Source: Hyphochytrium catenoides (lineage: Eukaryota; Sar; Hyphochytriomycetes; Hyphochytriales; Hyphochytriaceae). Taken from it: DNA of 22,473 nt. The notes below the pieces were generated by a model. It was not told the origin of the DNA, searched no databases, and was given only the letters and a program-made list of their open reading frames with translations. The position numbers and the translations under genes are program-made. Location: contig FLMG01002953.1 of the NCBI GenBank assembly GCA_900088475.1, forward strand, positions 1,919 to 24,391, read 5' to 3'. Below are positions 20,448 to 22,473 of the stretch, piece by piece (position 1 is the first letter of the stretch; each line of letters opens with the position of its first letter).

Positions 20448-21679
20448 CTTGCAGTTTGGACAGATCTCAGAATCTACTTTGGGCTTTGGCCAGGGGGGCC
20501 CTTCGTGAGCTATTTATAGCGTCCTTTTTGCCATTATGCCCTTTGTCTGCGTGCAGCTCGCATCTGGACAGCCCCCTTTATTTGAAAGATGGTGGGGAGT
20601 GTCTAGGAGAAAGAACATTCCTGGACAAACAGTGAACGGAAGGGTAGAGGTGGTGAAGATCTCCGCCAATGTTCTCTATGGAATATGGATGTCTACAGGG
20701 CCCACACAATTCTGATGCCTCTTTGGCGCAGGACTTGAGTCAGAGCCGCTGACATACGAAGGCAAAGGGGCGCCGAGCCCATCGCTAGCTCTACTGCGCC
20801 ATGAAGACATCATCTCTACTGCACTACGCAGCATCCATGCGTCCATGGCGCCAGGCGAGCCGCAGAGATGGCGCGCATCAAAGGCAACGAGGCATCATCA
20901 GCAGATCTGCCAGCCTTCCTTCGCCTTCTGATGACTGCGTTGTAAGAATTCTGGAGGAAGAAGAAAAGGGTAAAAAGGAGGCAGAAAGTTTGAATTGATG
21001 CTGAGCTTGAACATCACTTATTCTCGGTCAGGGTCGTTTGAACTCGGTAGTGCCGAAGATAGAATAGAGGTACAGTACTGTAGATCAGGCTTGAAATAAA
21101 CTCATTTACGGCAGAAGAACCATCAAAGATATTCCTGACAGATGGTCTATTGGCTACAATAGCTTCTATAATAAGGTCAAACGTTATCGCTAATAAGCAT
21201 GATCGGAGATCGTGTAGAGCTGTACAGCCACCCAACCTTAGGAGTAACGGATTTTTCTTATTCTCCTGTGCCAGACACCAGACACACCACAGCTCACTGC
21301 CAAACCCAGCGGTGCTCACCAGGCACAGACAGGACTATCGATCTCTGTTTGATACTCCACGAGACGCATGCCAGACGCTACGCTCGTGACTTCATGGAAG
21401 TCATTGTGCCCGAAGGTTCCCACCAGCCACACGCCCATTAGCCACCTGCTGTACCTTTGTCCAAGCAGGAACCCTCCGCTTGATCTTTGATCAAGGGCAG
21501 TCATAGTGGATATACGATACTAGCAGCGATGATTGCCCGGGCCTCTTAAGGGCAATAAATGCCCAACATCCTCCTATCTAGAAAACGTGAGGCGATGAAG
21601 AGGCAACATATTTACTCCCATGTTGCCTCGACCTCAGGTCCTTTCTAATTAACCCAACCGAGCCAGGCCCTTGAGAAGC
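20448..21679. other. Divergent intergenic interval between SFI1-like and FHA-RING genes
   Basis: About 1.2 kb that should contain both promoters. A 65-codon plus frame at 20801-20998 is followed internally by a good donor-like gtaaga at 20941, so a 5' exon is possible but unsupported. Nothing else is recognised. Confidence 0.5.
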
Positions 21680-22473
21680 ATGTCTTCTAACGAATATGAG
21701 GTCCAACTGTCACTCACGTGTACTTTGTATTCTCTAGCAAGTGGACAAGAAAATGCTGGGTATCTGGAAGGCCTGCCATCCAAAATATGCGTTACCCGAC
21801 AGACAATGCTGGTTGGCTCAGGCTCTGATTGTGATATCTGCCTGCAGTTCTTAGGTGAGAAAGATGTCATCAGCCGCCATCATGCCTACATTCGGCGCCT
21901 CCAATCCCCAGGAAGCTCCAGAGATACTGGGGCATATAGCCCCAGCAATCCGACCAATGAGTGGTACATATACGACCTTAACAGTGTCAGCGGAACATTC
22001 GTTAACGGTCACCGCGTAAGTAAGATGAAACTCTCTGCTGGAGATGTCTTGTCGTTTGGATCGCCGTTGCTTGTGGCTGATGGGTCGGGAGCTCAACAAA
22101 CGATGGGAGGTACTGCCCCCGCAGTGCACTATCGGGTGCAATTGGAGCCACTAGGGGCCAGCACAGCGCGAAGCTTAAACAGCACATCCCCGCTTTTGCA
22201 CCTTGGTTTACCTACTGTTAGGTCTCTCAGAAGTTTCACCGCCCAACACAAGCGCTCACGGCCATCATGCCAGGATCAAAGACTACTATCACATAGTGGG
22301 CCTCGAGGGCCTGGCTCACTTAGTTCCACAGTGAATGTGGAAGAGCTGAGGATGGGAGAGAGTTTACAAACCTCCTTATCATCTGAGGCCTCGTGTCCTA
22401 TTTGCTGGGAGATACTCTGGCACCCTATGATTCTAGGTTGCTCCCACTCCTTCTGTGAACCTTGCATTAAGGA
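21680..22473 (+). CDS. FHA-RING E3 ubiquitin ligase, N-terminal part, truncated by window edge
   Basis: The frame is open from the ATG at 21680 to the last base, 264 codons, with no intron needed. Residues about 35-135 form a forkhead-associated domain: MLVGSGSDCDICL, the phosphothreonine-binding core VISRHHAYI, WYIYDLNSVSGTFVNG, and LSAGDVLSFG. The FHA has an insertion of about 15 polar residues before WYIYDL. A Ser-rich linker follows. At the end a RING begins: CPICWEILWHPMILGCSHS then FCEPCIK, matching C-x2-C...C-x-H-x2-C-x2-C, with the last Cys pair outside the window. The FHA then RING order is that of RNF8 and CHFR, which read phosphothreonine marks in DNA damage signalling and the mitotic checkpoint. 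I cannot tell which it resembles without the C-terminus. Confidence 0.9.
   Translation, partial: MSSNEYEVQLSLTCTLYSLASGQENAGYLEGLPSKICVTRQTMLVGSGSDCDICLQFLGEKDVISRHHAYIRRLQSPGSSRDTGAYSPSNPTNEWYIYDLNSVSGTFVNGHRVSKMKLSAGDVLSFGSPLLVADGSGAQQTMGGTAPAVHYRVQLEPLGASTARSLNSTSPLLHLGLPTVRSLRSFTAQHKRSRPSCQDQRLLSHSGPRGPGSLSSTVNVEELRMGESLQTSLSSEASCPICWEILWHPMILGCSHSFCEPCIK

Noticed and set aside
20801-20998. 65-codon plus-strand frame with a gtaaga donor inside
   Set aside because: Could be a 5' exon, but no acceptor in frame with the FHA-RING start is compelling and that gene has a good ATG of its own.

Overview
This window looks like nuclear DNA of a unicellular eukaryote. Genes lie on both strands, open frames are interrupted by short GT...AG introns (about 55 to 220 bases), and the recognisable products are eukaryote-specific. 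Base composition is roughly balanced, with many CT/GA-rich tracts. The gene content (SFI1-type centrin-binding protein, SELENOF-family ER protein, RAD18, UBE2G-type E2, FHA-RING ligase, coiled-coil LRR protein, a possible PDZ protein) would suit an alveolate or another protist of the SAR group. That placement is inference; no rRNA or organellar marker is present. I see no CRISPR array, insertion sequence, tRNA or prokaryotic operon.

Layout, left to right: the 5' end of a minus-strand gene with a possible PDZ-domain start (1-292); a gene-free stretch with a GA microsatellite and one ambiguous base; a five-exon SELENOF/Sep15-family gene (2062-2828, +); a four-exon RAD18 gene (3941-6012, +); a convergent two-exon gene of unknown function (6124-6962, -); a three-exon coiled-coil plus leucine-rich-repeat gene (8398-10280, -); an uncharacterised charged protein (11852-12655, -); a 240-base pyrimidine tract; a five-exon UBE2G/UBC7-type ubiquitin-conjugating enzyme (13710-14716, +); a large, about eleven-exon SFI1-like gene (15528-20447, -); and the 5' part of an FHA-RING ubiquitin ligase (21680 to the window end, +).

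Three of the genes belong to ubiquitin signalling: RAD18 (E3), UBE2G-like (E2) and FHA-RING (E3). RAD18 and FHA-RING proteins act in genome integrity or mitotic checkpoints in other eukaryotes. UBE2G-type E2s act in ER-associated degradation, and SELENOF in ER glycoprotein quality control. Nothing shows that the genes are co-regulated.

The most interesting points are these. The SELENOF homologue has lost its redox motif. RAD18 lacks the UBZ finger between RING and SAP but carries a C-terminal RanBP2/NZF finger plus a candidate SUMO-interacting motif. The SFI1-like protein has 21 repeat anchors spaced almost exactly 33 residues apart, with all exceptions differing by four residues; this rule supports most of the splice sites proposed.

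All exon models were made by eye from splice consensus, frame and family alignment. No transcript data or database search was available.
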